The notes below the pieces were generated by a model, which was given only the letters and a program-made list of their open reading frames with translations, was not told the origin of the DNA and searched no databases. DNA of 64,000 bases from Sediminicola sp. YIK13 (lineage in GTDB: Bacteria; Bacteroidota; Bacteroidia; Flavobacteriales; Flavobacteriaceae): positions 1,406,501 through 1,470,500 of the forward strand of contig NZ_CP010535.1 in NCBI RefSeq assembly GCF_001430825.1. Reading direction: 5' to 3'. Positions 19,396 to 27,980 of this stretch are shown here, piece after piece; positions within the stretch are counted from its first letter, which is position 1; every line of letters begins with the position of its first letter. The translations under genes and the position numbers were made by a program.

Positions 19396-20103
19396 ATGAA
19401 TTGTATTATTGTTGATGATGAGGCAACTGCGAGACTAATAGTAAACCAGCTTTGTACATCTATTCCTGACTTGGATGTGATCGATGAGTTTTCAAGCGCC
19501 ATAGATGCCATTAAGTTTTTAAACCAGCAAACTGTGGATGTTGTCTTTTTGGATATTCATATGCCCGGCTTTACAGGTTTTGATTTTGTACAGACCTTGA
19601 AAAATCCTCCAAAAATAGTACTGACAACCTCAGATACCAACTTCGCCATAGCGGCCTATGAGTACGAGGCAATTGTAGATTACCTAGTAAAACCCATCAC
19701 CCAGGAACGCTTTGAGAAATCGATCCAAAAAGTAAAAAATTCCCTAACCCAACAGCCCAAAATAACTTCCAATAAACCAAATTCCCTTGTAGGGGATGAA
19801 TTGTATATCAATATAGACAGGAGACTAATAAAGCTTAAATTTGATGAAATTTTATTGATCGAGGCAAAAGGCGACTATATTGATGTGAAGACCGAAAAGG
19901 AACTTCACCGCGTACATAATACGTTAAAGAAAATTAAGGAGAAGTTACCGGAAGAACTGTTTCTGCAGATCCATAGATCCTACATCATCAACTTCACAAA
20001 AATTATAGATATAGAAGACAATAGTGTTTTGATCGATAAAAATGTGGTCCCTATTAGTCGATCTAATAGACCTGAATTAATGCGAAGATTGAACCTTTTA
20101 TAA
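19396..20103 (+). CDS. LytTR-family response regulator (transcription factor)
   Basis: A 235-residue regulator with an N-terminal receiver (D7-D8, phosphoacceptor D53 in VVFLDIHMPG, switch TTSDT, lysine in LVKPI) and a C-terminal LytTR DNA-binding domain from about residue 132 (LIEAKGDYIDVKT, HRSYIINFTKI, PISRSNRPELMRRL). LytTR proteins bind pairs of short direct repeats upstream of promoters. Such repeats, spaced 21 bases, lie ahead of this operon and ahead of three nearby polysaccharide genes. It is the last gene of the H-NOX operon and the obvious output of the relay. A partner LytS-type membrane kinase is not present here. Confidence 0.92.
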   Translation: MNCIIVDDEATARLIVNQLCTSIPDLDVIDEFSSAIDAIKFLNQQTVDVVFLDIHMPGFTGFDFVQTLKNPPKIVLTTSDTNFAIAAYEYEAIVDYLVKPITQERFEKSIQKVKNSLTQQPKITSNKPNSLVGDELYINIDRRLIKLKFDEILLIEAKGDYIDVKTEKELHRVHNTLKKIKEKLPEELFLQIHRSYIINFTKIIDIEDNSVLIDKNVVPISRSNRPELMRRLNLL

Positions 20104-20143
20104 TTATTGGCTGTTCTTAACTACGAGCAACCAGCCCCATCTC

Positions 20144-22210
20144 CTACTCCGCTATCTTCTTATAGAAAAGTGGTTTTTTGGTGATCAACCATTTTACTTT
20201 TAAACCTATTTCCGTGAACTCAAATCCCGCCGCCGTGGCCGAAGCAATATTGCTATATTTAGCATAAACGTTGGCACTTAGCCGCTTTGAAAACTGATGG
20301 TCCAGACTTGTCTCGGCTCTAAATATTGCACTTTGGTCATCATCTTCCACTTTTTGAAATCCCGATGCTGCACTAACCATATAGTTGGTCTTTTCAGCAA
20401 TTTTACCACGCAAATCAGCAAATACTTCCACGGCCCGATACTTTTCTGGGCTAAAATAAATGGTAGGCACTTGATCTTTAAAAGTGATATACTGATAGTT
20501 CAATCCCATTTTCAGGGCCGGTTTACGCAATACATTATAATACAAAGAAGTAAACAATAGGTTTCTAGTGTTATCATCTGTTTGCTGGGTGTGCATCAAT
20601 TGAGTGTACCAACCCAAATTAATATTGGTCCCAAGATTATAGGTCATCCCTAAATGGTTCATCACAATTTCCCTTTCAATTAAATCGGCATTAAAATTCT
20701 GCACTTCACGCTGGTATCCGAGTTCTAAATTCTGAAGTTTAAATGGTTGTAATTGAAGTTTTAGATCCAAAACAGGTTGGGTATACGCCTGTTCCATAAA
20801 ACGGGAATTATTGAGGCCCAAAATGGTCTTTACATTAACCTTGGGTAACAATTTATATTGAAATCCGGTCAAGAGCACATGGGAATTAGCCTTATTGAGT
20901 GTCAACGTATTCTCGGTACTCCGATATTGGTAAGAAACGGTGGTCCTAAATTTTGTAGAAAATGGAAGTTGAACGTTGGTATTACTTGAAAAAGCAATGT
21001 TCTTGCCATTATCAAAGGTATAGGCAAAGTGTTCTTCAATGGTAGGGGTATGTTGGATATTCAGTTTTTCAATAAAACTCAGGGCATCTTTTTGGTCCTC
21101 ATAAATGTCAAGAGTTTTAAAGGCGGCTCTATAAGCCGGTACTATTTTGTCACTTGCAAAAAGAGCATTTGCCTTCCCCAGGTTACCATCAAAGGAGGTA
21201 CTGTCATTTTCCAATATGGTATTATAATTGGCAAGACTGCTTTTAATATCACCGGTATACATACCCAATGTTGATTTCAGGGCCAATATCCAATTGGGTT
21301 GTCCGTAGTGCTGTTCTAGAGTATCTATCTGCTTTTTGGCCTTCAGGAATTTTCTGTTCCAGATCAATGCCTGTATATTCCTTTCCGATGTACGTTCTGT
21401 CAATATAGAATCATTTAGGTTCTTTACCTTTTCCAAAGCCTTATAACTTACTTGAAGGGCTTCCTTCTCATTTTCTCCGATATGTTCTGCCAAAGCAATA
21501 CCGTTTAAGGCAACAACCGAATCTTTGGGGGTAGTGGCATAACGACCATAAATAGTTTTGGCCTTGCCCACCTCTTTGGAAATCAAATACAGGTTGGCAA
21601 GATTTAAAAGGGCGTCCTTATCTTCAGGGAAATCTAAAAAAATCTCTTCCAGTAATTCCCTGCCCTGATTATAATCCTGACGATTAACAAAGACATTGGC
21701 ATAGCCCAACTTTATATATTTCCTGGAAGTTTTGGCACTTGCATTTTCGGGTTCCAAGGCAATGGCCTTATTGATCCATTTTAAGGCTGATTCAAATTCC
21801 TTTAAATTACTCAGCGTATTGGCATATCCCAAAATCGCACCAAAGTTATTTGGATATTCATCTACCAATTTTTGATAAAGCGGTTTGGCTGCTTGGTACT
21901 GTTTAGCCCATAATAGGGATTCATTATAATTGATCTGCACTTCAAAATCTTTAGGGTACTCTTTTAAAAGTTCCGCAAAAAGAGCCGTAGCCTTTTGGGG
22001 TTCACCACTGAGCCCAACGGCACGCCCGAAACAAATATTGGCCGTTTTATCGCCAGGATAATCCGCCAAATACGATTTAAAAAAAGATTCCGCTTCTTCG
22101 AACCGTCCCATCTCTAAATGTTCAAACCCTTCTTTCATGGGCTCTTGGGACATGAGCGGTTTACAAATGAAAAGTAGTAAGAATAAAAAAAATAGTTTGG
22201 TAAGTTTCAT
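20144..22210 (-). CDS. TPR + outer-membrane beta-barrel protein, predicted polysaccharide exporter
   Basis: A 688-residue protein with a signal peptide (ending near PLMSQ). Residues ~25-390 are tetratricopeptide repeats (for example GEPQKATALFAELLKEYP and ESALKWINKAIALEP). From ~395 to the end there are alternating amphipathic strands typical of an outer-membrane barrel (FRTTVSYQYRST, LELGYQREVQNF, MGLNYQYITF, LSANVYAKYSN). This TPR-then-porin order is that of PelB, PgaA and BcsC, which carry polysaccharides across the outer membrane. Sequence identity to those proteins was not tested. The gene is convergent with the LytTR gene and divergent from the flippase gene; its upstream 215 bases contain operator site B, but in the orientation of the flippase. 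Confidence 0.75.
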   Translation of the reverse strand: MKLTKLFFLFLLLFICKPLMSQEPMKEGFEHLEMGRFEEAESFFKSYLADYPGDKTANICFGRAVGLSGEPQKATALFAELLKEYPKDFEVQINYNESLLWAKQYQAAKPLYQKLVDEYPNNFGAILGYANTLSNLKEFESALKWINKAIALEPENASAKTSRKYIKLGYANVFVNRQDYNQGRELLEEIFLDFPEDKDALLNLANLYLISKEVGKAKTIYGRYATTPKDSVVALNGIALAEHIGENEKEALQVSYKALEKVKNLNDSILTERTSERNIQALIWNRKFLKAKKQIDTLEQHYGQPNWILALKSTLGMYTGDIKSSLANYNTILENDSTSFDGNLGKANALFASDKIVPAYRAAFKTLDIYEDQKDALSFIEKLNIQHTPTIEEHFAYTFDNGKNIAFSSNTNVQLPFSTKFRTTVSYQYRSTENTLTLNKANSHVLLTGFQYKLLPKVNVKTILGLNNSRFMEQAYTQPVLDLKLQLQPFKLQNLELGYQREVQNFNADLIEREIVMNHLGMTYNLGTNINLGWYTQLMHTQQTDDNTRNLLFTSLYYNVLRKPALKMGLNYQYITFKDQVPTIYFSPEKYRAVEVFADLRGKIAEKTNYMVSAASGFQKVEDDDQSAIFRAETSLDHQFSKRLSANVYAKYSNIASATAAGFEFTEIGLKVKWLITKKPLFYKKIAE

Positions 22211-22326
22211 AGGTTAAGTCAAGGTTACTACCATATAAACAAAACGAATTCATTCCGCTTTTATTAGTATGATTTTGGTTTTATAAAGGTAAACCAGTAT
22301 GTCCCAAACTGGAAGTGCGATACTGT

Positions 22327-22396
22327 CCATTCACCTACAGCAACGTGCCATTGACCTATGTAGGTCTATAATAGAGAGTCAAACTGAGGATATTTG
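22327..22396 (+). promoter_or_regulatory. Direct-repeat (LytTR-type) operator and -7 box, site B
   Basis: First repeat CCATTCACCTACAG at 22327, second CCATTGACCTATGT at 22348 (21 bases on), and GATATTTG at 22389-22396, 62 bases from the first repeat. The flippase ATG is at 22426. The region is shared with the divergent TPR-barrel gene, which may be co-regulated. No consensus -33 TTG is seen at the right spacing, as expected for an activator-dependent promoter. Confidence 0.72.
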
Positions 22397-22425
22397 AACT
22401 ATAAAACCGAATAAAAAAGATAACC

Positions 22426-23661
22426 ATGACCGCCATTAGACTTGTACTTAAAAAAGTTTCCCCAGAACAATTATTTATGGGCAGTGTGCTTCTCGTCAAC
22501 GGGGGCAACTACATTTACAATTTAATATTGGGACGTTTATTGGGGCCCGAATCATTTGCTGAGGCTGCGCTGTTGGTAACCTTATTACTGATCCTTTCTT
22601 TTTTGGGCATGACCTTTCAATTGGCGACCGCCAAATTTGCCGTTATATTTTCAGGGGAAGAATGGTTGAACTTTAGAAACCTTATGTACAGACTCGCCAT
22701 GATATTTGGATTGGTGACAGGAGCATTGATGATTTTCTTTTCTAAAGACCTACAGTCCTTCTTTAATACCGATAATGCAGCAATGTTCATCATTTTTGGC
22801 ATTGGCATACCGCTTTACTTTTTTATGAGTGTCAATAGGGGAACATTTCAGGGGAATCAGGACTTCCATAAGTTGTCCCTCACCTACCAAACCGAAATGT
22901 GGAGCCGATTGTTGCTTACTCTGGGTCTTCTCCTATTCGTGCCTTGGCAGCCAGCATTTATAGTGGCCCTAGGTATTGCCCTTTCTTTCTTGTTCGGGCT
23001 TATACCTTCAAATTTTAAAGTAATCTCATTCACCAAAATAACTGCATTACAACCAAAGAATGCAAAACGGGTATCCAATTTTATCCTATTGACGGCTTGT
23101 TATGAGTTTACGCAGATCATTATCAATAATAGCGATGTACTCCTGGTAAAGCATTATTTCAATGAAATGGATGCAGGACTATATGCCTCTCTGGCTCTTA
23201 TTGGCCGAGTGGTATATTTTGTGGCCTGGATGTTCGTGATGTTGTTGTTGCCAACCGTGGTACAAAAACAAAAAGACGGAGATCCAACTGCCCCTATTCT
23301 ATTTAAATATGTGGGTTATATAAGCCTCTTATCTGTATGTATTGTAATGGCCTGTTACCTATTTCCGGAGTTGATCATATCACTTATGTTCGGAGAGGCC
23401 TATATCTCCATGGCCGGGTTGTTATGGCAGTATGCCTTTGCCACCTCCCTATTTGCGATCTCTAATATTTTCGCTTATTACTTTTTATCCTTGGATCATT
23501 ATATCCCAGTCATATTGTCCGGATTGTTGGGACTTTCACAAATTCTATTAGTGGTCTTTTTTCATACGAGTCTGGAAATGGTAGTACAGGTACAGATTAT
23601 TGCCATGGTGGCCTTATTGGTGGCACAACTACTCTATTTTACACAGAAAAAACTGATCTAA
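22426..23661 (+). CDS. PST-family polysaccharide flippase / PelG-like membrane protein
   Basis: A 411-residue polytopic membrane protein with about twelve predicted helices, beginning VSPEQLFMGSVLLVNGGNYIYNLILGRLLGP, the usual start of the polysaccharide transporter (Wzx/PST, MATE-like) superfamily. In EPS loci such proteins flip lipid-linked units or, as in PelG, support polymer passage with a GT4 enzyme. It is preceded by operator site B and followed by a hairpin terminator at 23695-23729, so it forms its own transcript. The next gene is a GT4 glycosyltransferase with the same operator. The substrate is unknown. Confidence 0.85.
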   Translation: MTAIRLVLKKVSPEQLFMGSVLLVNGGNYIYNLILGRLLGPESFAEAALLVTLLLILSFLGMTFQLATAKFAVIFSGEEWLNFRNLMYRLAMIFGLVTGALMIFFSKDLQSFFNTDNAAMFIIFGIGIPLYFFMSVNRGTFQGNQDFHKLSLTYQTEMWSRLLLTLGLLLFVPWQPAFIVALGIALSFLFGLIPSNFKVISFTKITALQPKNAKRVSNFILLTACYEFTQIIINNSDVLLVKHYFNEMDAGLYASLALIGRVVYFVAWMFVMLLLPTVVQKQKDGDPTAPILFKYVGYISLLSVCIVMACYLFPELIISLMFGEAYISMAGLLWQYAFATSLFAISNIFAYYFLSLDHYIPVILSGLLGLSQILLVVFFHTSLEMVVQVQIIAMVALLVAQLLYFTQKKLI

Positions 23662-23694
23662 TAATCCTACATATGCTTAGGTCATGTATTGTTA

Positions 23695-23729
23695 AGCCTG
23701 GAACTATCCCCCGAGTTTCGGGCTTTTTA
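23695..23729 (+). terminator. Rho-independent terminator after flippase gene
   Basis: A short hairpin CCCGA-gtt-TCGGG, extended outward by AGCC/GGCT, is followed by CTTTTT, 34 bases after the flippase stop. It separates this transcript from the GT4 gene, which has its own promoter. Confidence 0.6.
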
Positions 23730-23783
23730 ATGCTGTTATGTATAATATATCCTTGAGGCATTTCCTTTGTCGAAACCCGATTC

Positions 23784-23853
23784 CCATTCGTCTACAGTAA
23801 CCTGCCAACCGTCATGAAAAGCCCTTTAAATCAAGGATGTTGCCCGATATTTG
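23784..23853 (+). promoter_or_regulatory. Direct-repeat (LytTR-type) operator and -7 box, site C
   Basis: First repeat CCATTCGTCTACAG at 23784; a weaker second repeat CCAACCGTCATG at 23805 (21 bases on); GATATTTG at 23846-23853, again 62 bases from the first repeat. It lies inside the frame upstream of the GT4 ATG at 23895, so it also decides that start: the ATG at 23814 would precede the promoter box. Confidence 0.7.
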
Positions 23854-23894
23854 TAGACGAATTTAAACCAATAATTTATTTAAAACTTAACCTT

Positions 23895-25130
23895 ATGAAA
23901 CTAGCAATTGTAACAGCCTATCCCCCGAGTAAAGTCACACTAACCGAATACGGATATCACCTTGTAAAACATTTCAGGCTTCAGGAAGACGTAACAGAGA
24001 TTGTATTGATTACTGACAGAACTGAAGAGGAGAAAGACCTTTATTTTGAAGAAGAAGGGTGTGCCATCACCGTAAAGGAATGTTGGAGTTTTAACAGTTA
24101 TAAAAATGTCTTCCATATCAATTCCACCATTTCTGAAACAAAGCCGGACGCTGTATTGTTCAACCTGCAATTTTTAAAATTTGGGGATAGAAAAGTACCA
24201 GCGGCATTGGGTCTATTATTACCAATGATCTGTAGACTTAAAGGCATCCCTACCATTTCCTTACTGCATAATATAATGGAGCAGGTAGATTTGGAAAATG
24301 CAGGAATAACCAAAAACAAGTGGTTGCAAAAGGCCTATAACTTTATTGGTACCACGTTGACCAGATTTGTTCTAACATCTGATATTGTTGCCGTGACCAT
24401 TAGCAAATATGTTGGGATATTGGAAAACAAATACAGGTCTAGAAATATTGCTTTGATACCTCATGGCGCCTTTGAAACTCCACCAGAACCGGATTATTCC
24501 ATTCCAAAAGGACCTAAGCAGGTGATGGCCTTCGGAAAGTTTGGTACCTACAAAAAGGTAGAGATCTTAATAGAAGCCGTGGAATTGATTCGAAAAAGAA
24601 CGAAAGAAGATATAGAAATTGTAATAGCTGGCACAGATAGTCCTAATACCCCAGGGTATTTGGAAGGAATAAAAGAAAAGTACAAACATGTATCCCAATT
24701 GCGTTTTACCGGTTATGTGGCCGAGGAAGATGTCCCTACCATTTTTGGTGAAAGTAGCGTAGTTGTTTTCCCATATACCTCAACTACAGGAAGCTCAGGG
24801 GTATTGCACCAAGCTGGCAGTTATGGCAAGGCTGTGGCCCTACCAGACTTGGGGGACCTTAGTATTCTTGTAAAGGAAGAAGGATACAAAGGTGAGTTTT
24901 TTGATCCTGAAAGCGAAGCTTCTCTAGCGGATGCAATAGAACGTATTTTGACAGATGACAACCATAGGATCAACCTGTCCCAAACCAATTACAGTGCGGC
25001 CTGTTCCCTACCGATGTCGGCCATTACGAAAATGTATGTCGATTATTTCAAGGCGATACAGCAGACCAAATCCACAGGGTTGCCATTGGAAATATCCAAT
25101 GCATTACAACACAAAACAGAAAGCGTATAA
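23895..25130 (+). CDS. GT4-family glycosyltransferase
   Basis: 411 residues from the ATG at 23895 (MKLAIVTAYPPS). A frame from 23814 exists, but its extra 27 codons cover operator site C and the -7 box, so they are not expected to be transcribed. The fold is GT-B: an N-terminal half with the typical AIVTAYPPS opening, the linker IPHGAF, and a C-terminal half with VMAFGKFGTYKKVEILIEA and TGYVAEEDVPTIF. The nucleotide-sugar site reads STTGSSGVLHQAGSYGKAVALPD, a variant of the EGFGLxxxEAM motif in which the first glutamate is replaced. Retaining sugar transfer from a nucleotide sugar in the cytoplasm is likely; with a PST flippase and TPR-barrel exporter nearby it recalls the PelF-PelG-PelB set. 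Confidence 0.85.
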   Translation: MKLAIVTAYPPSKVTLTEYGYHLVKHFRLQEDVTEIVLITDRTEEEKDLYFEEEGCAITVKECWSFNSYKNVFHINSTISETKPDAVLFNLQFLKFGDRKVPAALGLLLPMICRLKGIPTISLLHNIMEQVDLENAGITKNKWLQKAYNFIGTTLTRFVLTSDIVAVTISKYVGILENKYRSRNIALIPHGAFETPPEPDYSIPKGPKQVMAFGKFGTYKKVEILIEAVELIRKRTKEDIEIVIAGTDSPNTPGYLEGIKEKYKHVSQLRFTGYVAEEDVPTIFGESSVVVFPYTSTTGSSGVLHQAGSYGKAVALPDLGDLSILVKEEGYKGEFFDPESEASLADAIERILTDDNHRINLSQTNYSAACSLPMSAITKMYVDYFKAIQQTKSTGLPLEISNALQHKTESV

Positions 25131-25156
25131 ACGATTTTTATTCAGGTTAAGTGCAA

Positions 25157-25197
25157 AAGGGGGAAGGTCTGGTTAACCGTTCCCTCTTTTATTTTTT
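25157..25197 (+). terminator. Rho-independent terminator after GT4 gene
   Basis: A hairpin with arms GGGGGAA and TTCCCTC (one G-T pair) encloses an inner GGTTAACC palindrome and is followed by TTTTATTTTTT, about 25 bases after the GT4 stop. It lies between convergent genes. Confidence 0.6.
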
Positions 25198-25211
25198 AAA
25201 CTCTTGTGGTC

Positions 25212-26759
25212 TTAGTATATTTTTTTACTGTAATCAAGAAAACGGAAAGATGGTTTTGCTTCCCCTTCTGAATCCAAGAAACCAAAATATTTTTGGCGTT
25301 CCCTTCGCCATGGCAGAGATCCTACCACACTAGTGGGCACCTCTTCAAAATCATACATGGTCCAAAATAAAAAAGGTATATGTTCCTTATCTAAAATGGT
25401 CTGTATCTGCTTGTAATAATCAGCCTGATCTTTTTGATCCCCTTGATATCCGTTCCAAATGCCGTAATAGGAAGAATAACCGTATTCCTGCAATACCAAA
25501 ACCTTGTCCGGAATGGAACTCTGCAGCATATCAATCGCTGCTTTAAATTGGGAAAGCTCTTTGTAATAATGAAAGGAAACAAAATCTACCTCTTCTGAGA
25601 GCTGAACTGCCACTTCGGGATTGGACCAGCCTATGGTCACCGGATGATTTTTATCCCATTGTTTAACAATAAGCACCAACTGTTCCAACCATGCTAAAAC
25701 CACTTCCTTTCCTCGGGATTCAAAATCCAGATCTGGCTCATTTTTGATATCCCAGGCCAGAAGGGCTTCATGATCCTTTAAAGCGGTCACAATTTGCTCC
25801 GCATGCCTATGGGTAAATGTCCAATCTCGAATGTCGTAATCCCCATAAAAATCAAAAAGGGTCACGATCACTTTTAGTTCATGGGCGCCAGCTTTGTCCA
25901 ACGTTCTTTTTAATTTGGCCAGTTTTTGTTCGTCCACCTTCGCTATACCAAAATCTTCATAGGGTACAAAAATCCGAACTGTATTAAGTCCCATCTTTTG
26001 CAGTATATCAAAATCCTTATCGACAATTTCTTCCTTAAAATTGTCCCCGAACATGGCCCACGGACTATCCTTGGGATAATAATTGACTCCTTTGCTCATG
26101 GATATTTCCAATATCTTTTCTTTTGTTGTAGCTTCTATCTCTGAAATATCATCTATTGGTTCTTGAATCTCAACCATATGCCTGATCCTCCAAAAGCCAT
26201 CTTCCAAAAGCATCATTACCTTAAAGGAACTTGAAGAACTTTGCTGGCTTACCAAGGTTTGGTCCTTAAAGACCTGGTTAAAGGAAACCACATTTCTATC
26301 CGTAAAAACCACCAATTTACCATCTGCACTATAAAACTCAAGGGTAGGGTGATGGTCCAAGGTGGTGCCTTTTACGCTCGTACCATTGGCTTTATTAAGG
26401 TCTATGATCCTGTAGATCTTCTGTTGGGTGCTATCCGTATAGTAATCAGATATGCCTTGTTGTTCATTATTCATAAAGGCTTGGTTTCGCACATGCCAAG
26501 CGCTCAAGTAGTCCTTTTGGATTTTCTGTAAGGTCTGTTCCTCCATGGGCCGACCATAACTTTTAGTCTGTGCCCATTCCATTTTAGGCAAATAAACCTC
26601 TGCCATGGGCGATTCCAAATGAAGCATGTCGGCCCTATCCGCCCCCGTATTGAGATAGGAAAATACCGAACTGATTCCAAACAAAATCAAGGCGTTGATA
26701 GCCAAGAAAGATAAGATCAATCCTGCACGAACTATATTTTTGTTCCACTCCTTTTTCAT
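25212..26759 (-). CDS. Membrane-anchored clan GH-A (GH5-like) glycoside hydrolase
   Basis: A 515-residue protein with one N-terminal membrane helix (AGLILSFLAINALILFGISSVF) and then a periplasmic region. Residues ~60-210 form an NTF2-like or unassigned domain. From ~215 a TIM-barrel hydrolase begins (KGVNYYPKDSPWAMFG; MGLNTVRIFVPYEDFG). The acid/base glutamate is E341 in WDIKNEPD and the nucleophile is E425 in LQEYGYSS, with a conserved FWTMYDF near the end; these are the hallmarks of GH5/clan GH-A enzymes. Its ATG overlaps the stop of the upstream lipoprotein gene by 4 bases, so it is the third gene of a minus-strand operon. In EPS loci such hydrolases trim or release the polymer (compare PelA and BcsZ); substrate unknown. 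Confidence 0.82.
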   Translation of the reverse strand: MKKEWNKNIVRAGLILSFLAINALILFGISSVFSYLNTGADRADMLHLESPMAEVYLPKMEWAQTKSYGRPMEEQTLQKIQKDYLSAWHVRNQAFMNNEQQGISDYYTDSTQQKIYRIIDLNKANGTSVKGTTLDHHPTLEFYSADGKLVVFTDRNVVSFNQVFKDQTLVSQQSSSSSFKVMMLLEDGFWRIRHMVEIQEPIDDISEIEATTKEKILEISMSKGVNYYPKDSPWAMFGDNFKEEIVDKDFDILQKMGLNTVRIFVPYEDFGIAKVDEQKLAKLKRTLDKAGAHELKVIVTLFDFYGDYDIRDWTFTHRHAEQIVTALKDHEALLAWDIKNEPDLDFESRGKEVVLAWLEQLVLIVKQWDKNHPVTIGWSNPEVAVQLSEEVDFVSFHYYKELSQFKAAIDMLQSSIPDKVLVLQEYGYSSYYGIWNGYQGDQKDQADYYKQIQTILDKEHIPFLFWTMYDFEEVPTSVVGSLPWRRERQKYFGFLDSEGEAKPSFRFLDYSKKIY

Positions 26760-27979
26760 TGAATTTCCAAGGTTTGGGATTGATTGATGCCTGCCGTTTC
26801 GACTTCTATCCTATACTTCCCTTTTAAAAAATAGTCGGGACTTAAAAAGAATTCCCCAAAACCATGTTTCGAGGTGGTATGTTTGGTTTCCAACAGCACG
26901 TTTTGGGCATTATAAATGGAGGTTTGGATATCTAAACCGTCTGGGATTTGTTGCCCCATAAAACTTTTTATAGGTCCGACTGTTATACTGCGCTCATCAT
27001 TGTCATAAAACACTAGGTAATCTGTAACCGCCGATTCAAAATCAACAGCTATCGAACTGCTTTTTGCCGCACCGGTAATAAATGCAGTAATAGACCAAGT
27101 ATCTTTTTGGGAAGGATGAAGTAGTTTGGCCTTTGCTACACCATCAATTGTGGTCCCCGTGGTTTGCAATAGCCCTCCTGCCCCATTTTCCACCATAAAG
27201 GTTACCAAGGTCCCATCGCTTACCTTGTTCCCATATTGGTCTGTAATATTGGACGTTAAAAAAGAAATGGTTTGGTTGCCATCCGCATAGGAATGATCCC
27301 TTTGATAATCAATGGTAAAATCTGTTGCATTGGCAGGATATACCATGGTGGTAAGTTCTTTTGAATAGCTATTGTCAACGGAAGCTGTGGCAAGGATTCT
27401 GCCCGACTTTTGGCGAGCTCCAATATTGGTCCAAGCCATTAAATTATTGATCTGGATATTCTCCTCCGCTATCCTACCCTCAAACTGTTGTTTAACGGTT
27501 ACCGGAGTCCCGTCAATCAGAGTATTGTCATAACGATCCGTTGGTGCCACCACCAACATCGTAAAATCCATATCCCCGGCAGTAATACTTCGGGGTCCTA
27601 AATAGGTTTCGATATTCCTAATATCTACAGTATCCGGATGGATATGAAGCTTTCCTGAACGTTCAATTTTTCCGTTTCGTACTAGTTGCCAATTGCACAT
27701 GCCTGCCTTTTGGGTAAACTGGTTTGGGATGTGAAATTCTATTCCTCCTTCATTCAAAATAGGTTCAATAATGGACGTGCCCAAAGCATTTGTAATCATC
27801 AATAACGGGCCTTTGGTTTTAGCAGCCTGAAATTTAAGCACAATTACCTGACCGGCAACAAAGCTTTCCTGGGCAGTCACTAATGAAATTGGGCTATTAT
27901 CAGAGGTATGCTCCACTTTTGCATTGGTGCATCCCTGGATCATGAAAACAAAAAGTATTATGTATGTGATGTGCTTCAA
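26756..27979 (-). CDS. Lipoprotein with Ig-like (Big_1/invasin-type) domains
   Basis: A 407-residue protein with a lipoprotein signal (lipobox IQGC, Cys17). The middle shows at least two Ig-like domains of the bacterial Big_1/invasin style: TPVTVKQQFEG after DRYDNTLIDG, and DQYGNKVSDGTLVTFMVENG followed by TIDGVAKAKLLHP, each with the aromatic-Gly-N and VxF patterns of that fold. No catalytic motif is seen. It lies between the GT-C-like membrane protein (one base away) and the glycoside hydrolase (overlap of 4 bases), so it is probably an envelope scaffold or polymer-contacting part of the same assembly. Function inferred only from context. Confidence 0.72.
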   Translation of the reverse strand: MKHITYIILFVFMIQGCTNAKVEHTSDNSPISLVTAQESFVAGQVIVLKFQAAKTKGPLLMITNALGTSIIEPILNEGGIEFHIPNQFTQKAGMCNWQLVRNGKIERSGKLHIHPDTVDIRNIETYLGPRSITAGDMDFTMLVVAPTDRYDNTLIDGTPVTVKQQFEGRIAEENIQINNLMAWTNIGARQKSGRILATASVDNSYSKELTTMVYPANATDFTIDYQRDHSYADGNQTISFLTSNITDQYGNKVSDGTLVTFMVENGAGGLLQTTGTTIDGVAKAKLLHPSQKDTWSITAFITGAAKSSSIAVDFESAVTDYLVFYDNDERSITVGPIKSFMGQQIPDGLDIQTSIYNAQNVLLETKHTTSKHGFGEFFLSPDYFLKGKYRIEVETAGINQSQTLEIQ

Positions 27980-27980
27980 A

